A stretch of DNA of 64,000 nt from Streptosporangiaceae bacterium (GTDB lineage Bacteria; Actinomycetota; Actinomycetes; Streptosporangiales; Streptosporangiaceae), in NCBI GenBank assembly GCA_019239975.1, contig JAFAZE010000007.1, positions 57,595-121,594 on the forward strand, read 5' to 3'. This document shows positions 19,919 to 30,075 of the stretch, piece after piece. Each line of letters starts with the position of its first letter. Position 1 is the first letter of the stretch. The translations under genes were made by a program, and so were the position numbers. A model generated the notes under the pieces. That model was not told where the DNA came from, ran no database searches, and saw nothing but the letters and a program-made list of their open reading frames with translations.

Positions 19919-19981
19919 AACGGTGGTGTTTCCTCACGGCCAGGCTTCAGGTGCTTGCGCCAGGGAAGGAACTGGATTGTC

Positions 19982-21310
19982 ATGGCCTCGCCACAACCTG
20001 ACGTCACCCAACTCCTCGACGTAGCCGTGCCGCCGGGCGGCAACGTGATCGCCGTTAGCGACCTGCACCTGCCGCCCGAGCGCACCGCCGTGTCCGGGCG
20101 GTGCTGCGAGATCCTGGTGCGGCGGCTGGCCGCCGAGGACGGCCAGCCGGTCGTGGTGCTCGCCGGTGACATCGTGGAGCTGCTCGCCTTCCCCGAGGCC
20201 TCGGCGGCCGACATCCTCGGCGCTCACGAGGACCTGTGCGCGGCGCTGACGGCGGTGACAGAGCGCGGCGGCCAGGTCATCTACACGATCGGCAACCACG
20301 ACGGCGACCTCGCCTGGGACGTGAAGGCCGCGGACGCGGTACGGGATCTCACCGGTGCCCGGCTGTGCCTGGCCGCCGACCTGACGCTGCCCGGCGGTCG
20401 CCGGGTCCGGGTGGAGCACGGCCACCAGCTCGACCCGTACAACTGCTTTCACGACCCGCGCAACCCGCTGGACACCCCGCTCGGCCATCACATCGTCCGC
20501 GAGGTCATCCCGAAGATCGAGTGGCTCGGCCGGGACTGGCTGAACGGCGCGCACGAGATGGCCGACCCGGCCGACTTCCCGTCCTTCGTCGCGTCCCGGC
20601 TGGTCTACCGCAAGCTCGCCAGGCATCTGTGGTGGCTGCTGCTGCTTCCGGTCGTGCTGCTCGTCCTGCTGCGGATACCCGAGGTGGTGTCGATCCGCAC
20701 CCGGTACCCGGACACGGCGGTGTGGCTGCGCGACGGTGAGATCCTCGGCTACGGCGCCGTCGTCGACCTGCTGGTGATCGCCGTGATCGTCGCCATCGTG
20801 GCCCGCCGCGCGTGGACGTCGATCAGCGCGCTCGCCCTGGCCGAGCGCGGCTACGGGCAGAACCAGGCGGCCAGGCAGCGGGCCGCCGACCTCATCGGCG
20901 ACGGCTACGCGGGTTTCCTGTCCGGGCACACCCATCATCCCGAGCTGGGGGCCTGCGGTTCCGGCTTCTACGCCAACTCGGGCTCGTGCACGTCCGTGGT
21001 CGAGGCGATCGACACCGTCAGGGGCCTGCCGCCCGCGTACCTGCGCACCCAGCAGCTGTCCTGGCTGGAGATCACCGCGGGCACGCAGCGCTCGTTCACT
21101 GCGCAGCTGAAGTCCGCGCGGGTCCAGCTGCCCGGCGCTACCCGGCTGGAGCGCTTCGCCGCGGCGGGCCGCAACCCGCACGCCTCCGCCCCCTGCCCGG
21201 TCGCCTCGTGGCCTGCCGGCCCAAGCTGGCCGCCCACTGTCACAACGGCACGGCCGGCGAAGAAGCACGGCAGGCGGCAACAGCAGCCGCCCGTTTGCTT
21301 GGGACGTTAG
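19982..21310 (+). CDS. Membrane-anchored metallophosphoesterase
   Basis: 442 residues; ATG 19982 is preceded by AAGGA. Calcineurin-like motifs are all present: SDLHL (Asp27, His29), LAGDIVE, GNHDGD, VEHGHQLD and SGHTHHPELG. Two hydrophobic stretches (LWWLLLLPVVLLVLL around 220-235 and the region around 260-280) split the catalytic domain between the fourth and fifth motifs, suggesting a membrane-attached enzyme. The basic, Pro-rich tail is likely disordered. The substrate, perhaps a nucleotide or lipid phosphate, is unknown. Confidence 0.82.
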   Translation: MASPQPDVTQLLDVAVPPGGNVIAVSDLHLPPERTAVSGRCCEILVRRLAAEDGQPVVVLAGDIVELLAFPEASAADILGAHEDLCAALTAVTERGGQVIYTIGNHDGDLAWDVKAADAVRDLTGARLCLAADLTLPGGRRVRVEHGHQLDPYNCFHDPRNPLDTPLGHHIVREVIPKIEWLGRDWLNGAHEMADPADFPSFVASRLVYRKLARHLWWLLLLPVVLLVLLRIPEVVSIRTRYPDTAVWLRDGEILGYGAVVDLLVIAVIVAIVARRAWTSISALALAERGYGQNQAARQRAADLIGDGYAGFLSGHTHHPELGACGSGFYANSGSCTSVVEAIDTVRGLPPAYLRTQQLSWLEITAGTQRSFTAQLKSARVQLPGATRLERFAAAGRNPHASAPCPVASWPAGPSWPPTVTTARPAKKHGRRQQQPPVCLGR

Positions 21311-21323
21311 TCTCCAGCCGCGA

Positions 21324-21393
21324 CCGTGACCGTGTCACGGCCCCGCGGGGCCGCCTCCAGGCTCCCCCCCAACAACCCCAGCCTGGAGGCGGC
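21324..21393 (+). terminator. Terminator cluster of three hairpins
   Basis: CCGTGAC-CGT-GTCACGG (21324-21340), CCCCGCGGGG (21341-21350) and a perfect 14-bp stem GCCGCCTCCAGGCT/AGCCTGGAGGCGGC (21350-21363 with 21380-21393). It starts 14 bases after the upstream stop codon. No T-run, as is common in this group. Confidence 0.65.
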
Positions 21394-21476
21394 CTGCCCC
21401 CACCGGTAGGCTCCGCCCCAAACGGGCTCATGACGTCACGGAGAGTAGCGCCAGTGTTTCACCTCACCGGCACTCC

Positions 21477-21506
21477 GTGCGTTTACGTTCGGTGCGTTTA
21501 TGTTCG
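21477..21506. repeat. 15-bp tandem direct repeat upstream of ABC transporter
   Basis: GTGCGTTTACGTTCG followed immediately by GTGCGTTTATGTTCG; one mismatch. It is about 175 bases upstream of the ABC ATPase start and may be a regulator site. Confidence 0.55.
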
Positions 21507-21679
21507 CCAACGGGTCACCAGGGTCCAAGGTGACGCCCATATGCGGCCGACGCCGGCGCTGCCGGGACCGGCCGCCCTCACATGGGCAACTATTACTCTC
21601 CGTGCACCCTGACGTCAAGACGATCATGTCATTCGCTTTGGGCGCGAGTGTGGCGGCGGCCGGACAATAGACTGCCTGG

Positions 21680-22606
21680 GTGAGCAGCACGCCCGCGGTC
21701 GAGATCACCGGCATGGTCAAGCGGTACGGACAGCTGACCGCCGTCGACGGGCTCAGCCTCACGGCGCGCGGCGGCGAGATCACGGCGATCCTCGGCCCGA
21801 ACGGCGCCGGCAAGACCACGACGATCGAGATCTGCGAAGGGTACCGGCGGGCCGACGGCGGCACGGTCCGGGTGCTCGGTCTCGATCCGGCCCGCGACGG
21901 ACGGCGGCTGCGGCCCCGGGTGGGCGTCATGCTGCAGTCCGGCGGGATCCCGCCGTCGGTCCCCGCCGGCGACTACCTGCGGCTGCTCGGCCGGTTGCAC
22001 GCCCATCCCGCCGACCCCGTGGCGCTGCTGGAGACCGTCGGCCTGACCGCGGCGGCGCGCACCCCGTACAAGCGGCTGTCCGGCGGGCAGCAGCAGCGGC
22101 TGTCGCTGGCCGCCTCCGTCATCGGCCGGCCGGAACTGGTCTTCCTCGACGAGCCCACGGCCGGCATGGACCCGCAGGCACGGCATGCCACCTGGGACCT
22201 GATTTCCGGGCTGCGCGCCGCCGGGGTCAGCGTGATCCTCTCCACGCACTTCATGGAGGAGGCGGAACGGCTGTCGGACTACGTTGCGATCATCGACCGC
22301 GGCAGCCTGGTCGCCTCCGGGACGCCCGCGGAGCTCACCGGGTCGGCCGGGCAGCTCCGGTTCCGCGCCGAGCCAGGGCTGGACACCGACAGCCTGCTCA
22401 CCGCCCTGCCGCCGGGCAGCGCGGCGAAGGAATCCCCGTCCGGGCACTACCTCATCGAGGTGCACGGGGCCGTGGAGCCCGCGCTGCTGGCCGCGGTGAC
22501 CGCCTGGTGCGCCGAACGAAGCGTCCTGCCCAGCAGCCTGCGCATCGAATCCAGGACCCTGGAGGATGTGTTCCTGGAACTGACCGGAAGGGAGCTGCGC
22601 GGATGA
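21680..22606 (+). CDS. ABC transporter ATP-binding protein
   Basis: 308 residues from GTG 21680. Walker A GPNGAGKTTT (about 39-48), signature LSGGQQQRL, Walker B LVFLDEPTAGMDP and an H-loop STHFMEE are intact. The C-terminal ~80 residues form the accessory domain usual for drug/polymer ABC-2 exporters. It is coupled to the following permease gene by an ATGA overlap. The pair sits just upstream of ctaA, as often seen in actinomycetes; the substrate is unknown. Confidence 0.9.
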   Translation: MSSTPAVEITGMVKRYGQLTAVDGLSLTARGGEITAILGPNGAGKTTTIEICEGYRRADGGTVRVLGLDPARDGRRLRPRVGVMLQSGGIPPSVPAGDYLRLLGRLHAHPADPVALLETVGLTAAARTPYKRLSGGQQQRLSLAASVIGRPELVFLDEPTAGMDPQARHATWDLISGLRAAGVSVILSTHFMEEAERLSDYVAIIDRGSLVASGTPAELTGSAGQLRFRAEPGLDTDSLLTALPPGSAAKESPSGHYLIEVHGAVEPALLAAVTAWCAERSVLPSSLRIESRTLEDVFLELTGRELRG

Positions 22607-23379
22607 CGGCGCTGGACTTCACGCCCGCGCCGGGGGCGGCGCCGATGCGGCAGATGATCACCGCGCAGGCCGTGATGGAGACCAGGACCCTGCTGCGCAA
22701 CGGCGAGCAGCTGCTGCTGACGCTGATCATCCCGCTGCTGCTGCTCGCGGCGTTCAGCCTGGAGCCGCTGGTCAACTTCGGCGGCGGCAGCCGGGTGGAC
22801 TTCCTGACCCCCGGCATCATCGCGCTGGCGGTCATGTCGACCGCGTTCACCAGCCAGGCGATCGCGACGGGCTTCGAGCGCCGCTACGGGGTGCTGAAGC
22901 GGCTCGGCGCCACGCCGCTGAGCCGTGCCGGGCTGATCACCGCCAAGACCGCCACGGTGATCGCGGTGGAGCTGCTGCAGGCGGCGGTGATCGTCGCGGT
23001 CGCGGCGGCGCTCGGCTGGGGGCCGCACGCCTCCGCCACGGCGATCGTCAGCGTCCCGCTGCTGGTCCTGCTGGGCACCGCCGCGTTCAGCGGCCTCGCC
23101 CTGCTGATGGCCGGCACGCTGCGCGCCGAGGCGACGCTGGCCGCCGCGAACCTCGTGTACATCGTGCTGCTCGGCATCGGCGGGGTGGTCTTCCCGCTCA
23201 CCAAGTTCCCGGCCGGTGCGCGGCCGTTCCTCGAGCTGCTGCCCACCGGGGCGCTGTCCACCGGGCTGCGCTCGGTCCTCCAGCACGCGGCCGGCCTGCC
23301 GGCCGGGAACACGGTCACGCTCGCGGTCTGGGCGGTCGCGGGGATCACGCTCGCCGCGCGAACGTTCCGGTGGGAGTGA
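22603..23379 (+). CDS. ABC-2 type transporter permease
   Basis: 258 residues with about six hydrophobic segments (QLLLTLIIPLLLLAAF near 38, then VDFLTPGIIALAVMSTAF, TATVIAVELLQAAVIVAVAAAL and others). Start ATG 22603 overlaps the ATPase stop. The layout is that of ABC-2 membrane proteins, which dimerise with two copies of the upstream ATPase. The region ERRYGVLKRLGATPLSR matches the cytoplasmic coupling loop of this family. Confidence 0.88.
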   Translation: MTALDFTPAPGAAPMRQMITAQAVMETRTLLRNGEQLLLTLIIPLLLLAAFSLEPLVNFGGGSRVDFLTPGIIALAVMSTAFTSQAIATGFERRYGVLKRLGATPLSRAGLITAKTATVIAVELLQAAVIVAVAAALGWGPHASATAIVSVPLLVLLGTAAFSGLALLMAGTLRAEATLAAANLVYIVLLGIGGVVFPLTKFPAGARPFLELLPTGALSTGLRSVLQHAAGLPAGNTVTLAVWAVAGITLAARTFRWE

Positions 23380-24317
23380 GGCCCCTCGCGCTTCCTGCCG
23401 CGCTGGTGTTCACCGGGATCGTGTCCGTACAGGTCGGGGCGGCCCTCGCCGCCCGGCTGTTCGCGGAGGTGGCGCCGGCCGCGGTGACCGCGGTGCGGCT
23501 GTGGGCGGCGGCGCTGATCCTGCTGCTGGCCGGCTGGCGGGGCATGGCCCGCGCCGTGGCCGGCCTGGTGCGCGGGAGATCGTGGGCCGACGCGGGAACC
23601 GCCGCCGCGTTCGGTATCTCTCTCGGGGTTATGAATTTTTCTATTTACCAGGCGTTCGAGCGGATCCCGCTGGGCATCGCGGTCACCGTCGAGTTCCTCG
23701 GGCCGCTCGCGGTCGCGGTCGCCGGTTCGCGCCACCTCGCCGACCTGGGATGGGTAGCGCTCGCGGCGCTGGGCGTCGTGCTGCTGGCCAGGGGCGGCCA
23801 CGGGCACCTCAACCTGGCCGGCGTCGCGTTCGCCGTCGTGTCCGCCGCCGGCTGGGCCGCCTACATCCTGCTCAGCAAGGCCACCGGGCAGCGGTTCGCG
23901 GGATCGTCCGGCCTGGTGATCGCCATGTGCGTGGCCGCTTTGCTCGTCACCGGTCCCGGGGTCGCCGCCGGCGGCGCCGCCATGCTGCGGCCGCGGGTCC
24001 TGGCGATCGGCACCGGGGTGGGCCTGCTGTCCTCGGTCGCGCCGTACTGGCTCGAGCTCGAGGTGCTGCGGCGGATGCCGGCCCGGGTGTTCGGGGTGTG
24101 GATGAGCCTGGAGCCAGCCGTCGCGGCCCTGATCGGCTTGGTCATGCTCGGGCAGCGCCTCAGCCTGCCGGAATGGGCGGCGGTCGGCTGCGTCATGGCC
24201 GCCTGCGCCGGCGCCGCCCGCAGTGCAGCTGGCGGGGCCGGGACGGCGGATAGCGCGGGGCGAAGCCCTTCGCGATCGCGCGACCGTGAGGGGCCTCTGG
24301 CCCCTCCGGGAGCGTGA
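23370..24317 (+). CDS. EamA/RhaT family permease (DMT superfamily)
   Basis: 315 residues, about ten hydrophobic segments in two halves, each ending like an EamA unit. FSIYQAFERIPLGIAVTVEFLGPLAVAV is a strong match to RhtA/YdcZ-type exporters of threonine, homoserine or metabolites. The start is GTG 23370, overlapping the permease gene by 10 bases, so it may be co-transcribed. The last ~25 residues are polar and Ser/Arg-rich. Confidence 0.85.
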   Translation: MGVRPLALPAALVFTGIVSVQVGAALAARLFAEVAPAAVTAVRLWAAALILLLAGWRGMARAVAGLVRGRSWADAGTAAAFGISLGVMNFSIYQAFERIPLGIAVTVEFLGPLAVAVAGSRHLADLGWVALAALGVVLLARGGHGHLNLAGVAFAVVSAAGWAAYILLSKATGQRFAGSSGLVIAMCVAALLVTGPGVAAGGAAMLRPRVLAIGTGVGLLSSVAPYWLELEVLRRMPARVFGVWMSLEPAVAALIGLVMLGQRLSLPEWAAVGCVMAACAGAARSAAGGAGTADSAGRSPSRSRDREGPLAPPGA

Positions 24318-24343
24318 TGATATGGCGGGGACCGCAGCGGGCC

Positions 24344-24367
24344 GGGGGTCCGGGGGTGTCCCCCGGG
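24344..24367. repeat. GC-rich palindromic repeat, copy 3
   Basis: GGGGGTCCGGGGGTGTCCCC then CGGG, ending 14 bases before the ctaA ATG. The hairpin would sit in the ctaA leader and could act as terminator for the eamA gene or limit ctaA translation. After the palindrome both this copy and copy 2 continue with similar sequence (GGCTAGCATAGAG versus GGCCAGCAGAG), so homology extends past the stem. Confidence 0.65.
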
Positions 24368-24381
24368 CTAGCATAGAGCGC

Positions 24382-25380
24382 ATGTCTGACGACCGTTCCT
24401 GGGTGGCCCGGTTCACGGACCCGGTGCTGCACCCCACGCGGTCGTCGCTGCGCGTGCTCGCCCTGGCGGCGGTCGTGGCGAACGCGGTGATCGTCTCCAC
24501 CGGCGAGGCGGTTCGGCTCAGCTCCTCCGGGCTCGGCTGCCCGGACTGGCCCAAGTGCACGAACGCCAGCCTGGTCGCCGCCCGCTCGGCCGGCCAGACC
24601 ACGCTGAACACCTGGATCGAGTTCGGCAACCGCCTGCTCAACTTCCCGCTCGTCGCCGTGGCCGGGCTGGTCTTCATCGCCGCCTGGCAATACCGCCCGC
24701 ACGGCCGGCGCCGCCGCGATCTGGTCTGGCTGGCCGCGGCGCAGCCTGCTGGTGTGATCGTCCAGGCGGTGGTCGGCGGCATCCTGGTGCTCACCAAGCT
24801 CAATCCCGCTTTGGTCTCCGTGCACTTCCTGCTGTCCTCATCCGTACTCGCCGCCGCCGTGGTGCTGCACGTGCGATGCGCGGAGGGTGACGGGCCCGCC
24901 CGGCCGGTGGTGCGGACGGACCTGCGGGTGCTCACCGCCCTGCTGGCCGGGGCTGTCCTGGCGATGCTGGCGGCCGGCACCGTGGTGACCGGCACCGGGC
25001 CGCTCGCCGGCAACGCCACCGCGTCCCGGTATCACCTGCCGCTGGAGGGCGTCACCCAGCTGCACGCGGATGTCGGCTGGTTCCTGGGCGCGATAGCGGT
25101 GGCGCTGGTGATCGGGCTGCGGTTCAGCGACGCGCCGCCGCGTGTCGTCAGGTACGGCTGGGTCATGCTCGGCGCCATCGGCATCCAGGGCGTGATCGGC
25201 TACGCCCAGTACTTCAGCCACCTTCCGGCCGGGCTGGTCTGGGTGCACGTCACCACGTCGATGGTCATCTGGATCCTCGTGCTGCGGTTCTTCCTCGCCA
25301 CCCGGGAGCGGGCGGCGCTGCCCGGCTCCGGCCTGGCGCCGGCCGGGGCCGCAGTCGCGGAGACGGCCACGGCCAGCTAG
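24382..25380 (+). CDS. ctaA: Heme A synthase (CtaA/COX15)
   Basis: 332 residues, about eight membrane helices. The first loop has the cysteine pair GLGCPDWPKC (about 51-60), as in Gram-positive CtaA, and the heme-binding histidines fall in VSVHFLLSS, TQLHADVGW and VWVHVTTS; the first helix pair has EFGNR. It oxidises heme O to heme A for cytochrome aa3. ctaB, often between ctaA and tkt in actinomycetes, is not here; a PrsW gene takes its place. The gene ends tail-to-tail with that gene, overlapping 4 bases. Confidence 0.9.
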   Translation: MSDDRSWVARFTDPVLHPTRSSLRVLALAAVVANAVIVSTGEAVRLSSSGLGCPDWPKCTNASLVAARSAGQTTLNTWIEFGNRLLNFPLVAVAGLVFIAAWQYRPHGRRRRDLVWLAAAQPAGVIVQAVVGGILVLTKLNPALVSVHFLLSSSVLAAAVVLHVRCAEGDGPARPVVRTDLRVLTALLAGAVLAMLAAGTVVTGTGPLAGNATASRYHLPLEGVTQLHADVGWFLGAIAVALVIGLRFSDAPPRVVRYGWVMLGAIGIQGVIGYAQYFSHLPAGLVWVHVTTSMVIWILVLRFFLATRERAALPGSGLAPAGAAVAETATAS

Positions 25381-26636
25381 CGGAGCGGTCCTGGTGCCGG
25401 CGGCAGCGCGGCCGGGAAGACCTGCGTGTGCGCGAACCCGGAGGCCGGCGCCCACGGCGCGAGTGGCGGGCGCGGCCGGCGCCGCAGGAACTCGGCGCGC
25501 GCGACGTTCATCAGGCCGAGCAGGTCGCTCTGGCGTTCCCGGAACCGCCCCGGGGTGATCATGCCCCGGCCGGCCTTGTCGTGCAGCAGCGCGAGCTCGG
25601 TCGCCGCGAGCTGGTAGTCGCCCATCGCCGCGGCGGCCGGCAGGCCGCCGGTGGCACGCGCCCAGTTGCGGGCCAGGCGGCGCGCGCGCAGCGAGCTCAG
25701 CATGGCTATGTCCTCGGCCGTGACCAGGCCGGTGGGCTCGTACGCCGGCAGCCGGCCGGTGATCAGCCTGACCAGCCGGCGGCGGTCGAGCACCAGGACG
25801 ACGATGATCCCGGCGAGCACGCAGAACATGATCACGTAGGCGACGGCCAGCCCGGCGAGCCCGAAGATGCTGAGCGCGTTCCACACCCCGTGCAGCAGCA
25901 TGGCGCCCAGCCAGCCAAGCGGCAGCGCCCACAGCGCCCGCCGGTGTGACGCGGCGTAGGCCGCGCCGAGCCCGGTCATCGAGGTGAAGATGGGGTGCGC
26001 CAGCGGCGAGAGCACGCCGCGGAGCACGAACGTGTAGCCGAGCAGCCGTGCGCCGCCGTCCACGGGCGTGACCAGAGCGTTCACGTAGTAGCCGACGTTC
26101 TCGATCATCGCGAAGCCCAGGCCCACCATCGCCGCGTAGATCACGCCGTCGGTCGGGCCGTCGATCTCCTGCCTGCGCCGCCAGACGAGCCCGGCCAGCA
26201 CGGCTCCCTTGAGCGTCTCCTCCACCACCGGCGCGCCGAGCGTCGCCGAGACGTACTGGCCGGAGCCCGCGCCGAGCGCGGGCTGGGTGATGTATTCCAG
26301 CCCCGCGGTGTTGATGAGCGCGGCGAACAGGGCGGCGATGCCCGCCCCCCACAAAAACGCGAAGGCGAGGTTCGCCCGGGGCTCGGGTTCCAGCCGGTCG
26401 ACGAACAGCACACCCGCCACGAGCAGCGGCACCGGCAGCAGCGCCAGCGGCAGCGCGATGAAGAACGGCGCGACGCTGTCCCCCGCGCTGACGCTCTGCA
26501 GCGCGTCGATGCCCAGCGCGATGATCCCGCAGACGACGGCGATGACAATCCCGGCGATGAGCCCCAGCCTCGTCCTTCCGGGGGGCCGCCCCTCGATCAC
26601 CGCCCGGGGATCGAAACCCTGCGCTGGCTCCGTCAT
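25377..26636 (-). CDS. PrsW-family intramembrane metalloprotease
   Basis: 419 residues with about eight hydrophobic segments in the first ~270. The diagnostic motifs are in place: VVEETLKGAVLAG (EExxK), the following HPIFTSMTGLGAAYA and HGVWNALS, which supply metal ligands. Bacterial PrsW cleaves anti-sigma factors within the membrane; the substrate here is unknown. The C-terminal ~150 residues are soluble and include helical stretches with a Pro-rich end. Confidence 0.87.
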   Translation of the reverse strand: MTEPAQGFDPRAVIEGRPPGRTRLGLIAGIVIAVVCGIIALGIDALQSVSAGDSVAPFFIALPLALLPVPLLVAGVLFVDRLEPEPRANLAFAFLWGAGIAALFAALINTAGLEYITQPALGAGSGQYVSATLGAPVVEETLKGAVLAGLVWRRRQEIDGPTDGVIYAAMVGLGFAMIENVGYYVNALVTPVDGGARLLGYTFVLRGVLSPLAHPIFTSMTGLGAAYAASHRRALWALPLGWLGAMLLHGVWNALSIFGLAGLAVAYVIMFCVLAGIIVVLVLDRRRLVRLITGRLPAYEPTGLVTAEDIAMLSSLRARRLARNWARATGGLPAAAAMGDYQLAATELALLHDKAGRGMITPGRFRERQSDLLGLMNVARAEFLRRRPRPPLAPWAPASGFAHTQVFPAALPPAPGPLR

Positions 26637-26822
26637 AGCGGGCAGCCTACTGGCCCCGCCGCGAGCGCCGGGCTACGGGCGAGCCGGCCATCGTCACTAC
26701 TGCCCCAGCGGGCAGCGGCGGGATCCCTCGGGATAGGCTCTTTCCGTGGTGCCTTCGCGGCGCACGGGGTTTCGCCCTGCCCGCATGAGGCCTGTTCAGC
26801 AGAAGGGAGCCGTGACACAACG

Positions 26823-28913
26823 GTGAGCAACCAGTCGCAATCCGACTTCGAATGGTCGGCCGCCGACGCCCGCGCCGTCGACCTCATCCGGGTCCTCGCG
26901 ATGGACGCGGTCCAGGAGGCGGGATCCGGCCATCCGGGGACGGCGATGAGCCTGGCGCCCGCGGCCTACCTGCTCTACCAGCGCGTGCTCAGGCACGATC
27001 CGTCGGACCCGGCGTGGACGGGCCGCGACCGGTTCGTGCTCTCCTGCGGTCACACCAGCCTCACGCTGTACATACAGCTGTACCTGTCCGGTTACGGAAT
27101 GACTCTCGACGACCTGAAGCAGTACCGGAAATGGGGCAGCAGGACGCCCGGGCACCCGGAGCACGGCTTCAACATCCCCGGCGTGGAGACCACCACCGGG
27201 CCGCTGGGCCAGGGCCTCGGCAACGCGGTCGGGATGGCGATGGCGGCTCGCCGGGAGCGCGGGCTGTTCGACCCGGACGCCGCCCCGGGCACCAGCCCGT
27301 TCGACCACTACATCTACGTCTTCGCGTCCGACGGGGACATCGAGGAGGGCATCAGCCACGAGGTGAGCTCGCTGGCCGGCCACCAGAAGCTCGGCAACCT
27401 CATCCTTCTCTACGACGACAACCAGATCTCGATCGAGGACGACACGAACATCGCCAAGTCGGAGAACGTCTGCGCCCGGTACGAGGCCTACGGCTGGCAC
27501 GTGCAGCAGGTGAGCTGGCGTACCCCGAACGGCTATCACGAGGACGTCGAGGCGCTGTACCGCGCGTTTCTCGCGGCGAAGGAACACACCGAGGCACCAT
27601 CGCTCATAGCGCTGAGCTCGATCATCGGCTGGCCGGCGCCGAAAAAGCAGAACACCGGCGCGGCGCACGGGGCGGCGCTCGGCGCCGAAGAGGTCGCGGA
27701 GACCAAGAAGGTCCTGCACTTCGACCCGGCGGTGAACTTCCCGGTCGAGGAAGACGCGGTGAACCACGCGCGCCAGGTGGCCGAGCGGGGCAAGCGGCTG
27801 CACGCGGAATGGGAGGAGCCCTTCGGCCGGTGGGCCGCGGCCAGCCCATCGCGCAAGGAGCTGTTCGACCGGCTGACCGCGCAGCGGCTGCCGGACGGCT
27901 GGACGGACGCGCTGCCGTCGTTCCCGCCCGACACGGAGAAGGGGCTGGCGACGCGCCGGGCGTCCGGCAAGATCCTCACCGCGCTCGCGCCGGTGCTGCC
28001 CGAACTGTGGGGCGGCTCGGCCGACCTGGCGGAGAGCAACGACACGACGATGGAGGGCGAGCCGTCGTTCATCCCCGCCGAGCATCAGACCAGGATGTGG
28101 CCGGGCAACCCGTACGGGCGGACGCTGCACTTCGGTATCCGCGAGCACGGCATGGGCGCGATCCTGAACGGGATCAAGCTGCACGGCGACACCCGCCCCT
28201 ACGGGGGGACCTTCCTGGTGTTCAGCGACTACATGCGGCCGTCGGTGCGGCTCGCCGCGCTGATGGAGCTGCCGGTCACCTATGTCTGGACGCATGACTC
28301 GATCGGCCTCGGCGAGGACGGCCCCACCCACCAGCCGGTCGAGCACCTGTGGGCGCTGCGCTCCATCATGGGCCTGGACGTGGTCCGCCCGGCGGACGCC
28401 AACGAGACCGCCATCGCCTGGCGGACGATCCTGGAGCGCGCCCACCGCCCGGCCGGCCTGTGCCTGAGCAGGCAGGCGGTGCCGGTCTTCGACCGGTCCG
28501 GCGAGTTCGCGTCCGCGGAGGGCACCGCCCGCGGCGGGTACGTGCTGCTCGACGGCACGGACGTGATCCTGATCGCCACCGGCAGCGAGGTGCAGCTCGC
28601 GGTGGCGGCCCGTTCCCTGCTGCAGGCGGACGGCGTTTCGGCGCGGGTAGTTTCCATGCCCTGCGTGGAATGGTTCAGGGAGCAGGACACTTCCTATCAG
28701 GAGGAGGTTCTTCCGCCCGGGATGCGCGCGCGGGTGTCGGTCGAGGCAGGCACCACGACCGGCTGGCACGCGCTGACCGGGGACACGGGAGAGTCCGTGG
28801 GGCTCGATCACTTCGGCGCCTCCGCGGCCTACCAGAAGATATATGAGGAATTCGGCATCACGGCGGAACGGGTGGCGGAGGCCGCCCGGGCCAGCCTCGC
28901 GAGGGTGCGCTAG
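26823..28913 (+). CDS. tkt: Transketolase
   Basis: 696 residues from GTG 26823 ([13 protein letters not shown]). N-terminal ThDP domain: [29 protein letters not shown] and the cofactor motif SDGDIEEG...DDNQISI. Central pyrimidine-binding domain: [13 protein letters not shown]. The C-terminal domain closes the fold. It exchanges two-carbon units in the non-oxidative pentose phosphate pathway. It is the first gene of a five-gene pentose phosphate run, 27 bases before tal. A GGGAG lies upstream, rather far from the start; no ATG is available in frame. Confidence 0.96.
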   Translation: MSNQSQSDFEWSAADARAVDLIRVLAMDAVQEAGSGHPGTAMSLAPAAYLLYQRVLRHDPSDPAWTGRDRFVLSCGHTSLTLYIQLYLSGYGMTLDDLKQYRKWGSRTPGHPEHGFNIPGVETTTGPLGQGLGNAVGMAMAARRERGLFDPDAAPGTSPFDHYIYVFASDGDIEEGISHEVSSLAGHQKLGNLILLYDDNQISIEDDTNIAKSENVCARYEAYGWHVQQVSWRTPNGYHEDVEALYRAFLAAKEHTEAPSLIALSSIIGWPAPKKQNTGAAHGAALGAEEVAETKKVLHFDPAVNFPVEEDAVNHARQVAERGKRLHAEWEEPFGRWAAASPSRKELFDRLTAQRLPDGWTDALPSFPPDTEKGLATRRASGKILTALAPVLPELWGGSADLAESNDTTMEGEPSFIPAEHQTRMWPGNPYGRTLHFGIREHGMGAILNGIKLHGDTRPYGGTFLVFSDYMRPSVRLAALMELPVTYVWTHDSIGLGEDGPTHQPVEHLWALRSIMGLDVVRPADANETAIAWRTILERAHRPAGLCLSRQAVPVFDRSGEFASAEGTARGGYVLLDGTDVILIATGSEVQLAVAARSLLQADGVSARVVSMPCVEWFREQDTSYQEEVLPPGMRARVSVEAGTTTGWHALTGDTGESVGLDHFGASAAYQKIYEEFGITAERVAEAARASLARVR

Positions 28914-28940
28914 CCGACACAACAAGGGAAGGATGCGGTC

Positions 28941-30047
28941 ATGAGCTCTGGTGACATACTTGGGGAGCTGACCGAAGCGGGCGTGTCGGTGTGGCTGGAT
29001 GACATCAGCCGCGACCGGCTGAAGACCGGCAACCTCGAATCGCTGATCAGGGACTTCCACGTCCACGGCGTGACGTCGAACCCGACCATCTTCGCGCACG
29101 CACTGAGCAACGGGGACGCCTACGACGGCCAGATCGCCGACCTGACGGCGCGCGGCGTGTCGGTCGAGGAGGCGTCCCGCGCGATCACCACCTACGACAT
29201 CCGGTGGGCCTGCGACGTGCTGCGCCCGGTCTACGACGCCACCGGCGGCGTGGACGGGCGGGTGTCCCTGGAGGTGGACCCGCGGCTGGCCAACGAGACG
29301 GAGAAGACGATCGCCGAGGCGAGGGCGCTGTGGTGGCTGGTGGACAGGCCGAACCTGTTCATCAAGATCCCGGCGACCCCGGCGGGCGTGCCCGCGATCA
29401 CGGCGGCGCTGGCCGAGGGGATCAGCGTCAACGTGACGCTGATCTTCTCGCTGCAGCGTTACTCCGAGGTCATCGACGCCTACATGGTGGGGCTCGAGCA
29501 GGCCGCCGAGGCCGGGCACGACATCAGCAAGATCGCCTCCGTGGCGTCGTTCTTCGTCAGCCGGGTGGACACCGAGGTGGACCGGCGGCTGGACAAGCTC
29601 GGCACGGATGAGGCCGGCGCGCTGCGCGGCAAGGCGGCGATCGCGAACGCGCGGCTCGCCTACGAGCTGTACGAGCAGAAGCTGGACACCCCGCGCTGGC
29701 GGCTGCTGCGCGACCGCGGCGCCCGGGTCCAGCGCCCTCTCTGGGCGTCGACGAGCACCAAGGACCCGGCGTACCCGGACACGATGTACGTGGTCGAGCT
29801 GGTGGCACCGGACACGGTGAACACGATGCCCGAGTCGACCGTGCACGCCACCGCCGACCACGGCGTGCTGCACGGCGACACCGTACACGGCACCTACGAT
29901 CAGTCGCGCCAGGTGTTCGATGACCTGGCGAAGCTGGGTATCGGCTACGACGACGTCGTCCAGGTGCTCGAGGACGAGGGCGTGGCGAAGTTCGCCGCGT
30001 CGTGGAACGACCTGCTCGCGACGATCCGGACAGAGATGGGCCAGTGA
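28941..30047 (+). CDS. tal: Transaldolase
   Basis: 368 residues, the long actinobacterial TalB type. [12 protein letters not shown] near the N-terminus, the Schiff-base lysine in [15 protein letters not shown] (about 142) and [12 protein letters not shown] are characteristic. It transfers dihydroxyacetone units between sugar phosphates. GGAAGGA precedes the ATG. It lies between tkt and zwf in the same direction. Confidence 0.96.
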   Translation: MSSGDILGELTEAGVSVWLDDISRDRLKTGNLESLIRDFHVHGVTSNPTIFAHALSNGDAYDGQIADLTARGVSVEEASRAITTYDIRWACDVLRPVYDATGGVDGRVSLEVDPRLANETEKTIAEARALWWLVDRPNLFIKIPATPAGVPAITAALAEGISVNVTLIFSLQRYSEVIDAYMVGLEQAAEAGHDISKIASVASFFVSRVDTEVDRRLDKLGTDEAGALRGKAAIANARLAYELYEQKLDTPRWRLLRDRGARVQRPLWASTSTKDPAYPDTMYVVELVAPDTVNTMPESTVHATADHGVLHGDTVHGTYDQSRQVFDDLAKLGIGYDDVVQVLEDEGVAKFAASWNDLLATIRTEMGQ

Positions 30048-30075
30048 CCAGGGGTTGTGTGATCGGAGGTTCCGC

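Larger units (their letters stand above)
21311..21679. other. Intergenic stretch with terminator cluster and tandem repeat
   Basis: No gene is seen. Bases 21324-21393 form three successive hairpins that should end the metallophosphoesterase transcript. Bases 21477-21506 are a 15-bp tandem duplication. TGACGTCA palindromes occur at 21431-21438 and 21610-21617, the latter about 60 bases before the ABC ATPase start. Confidence 0.6.
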
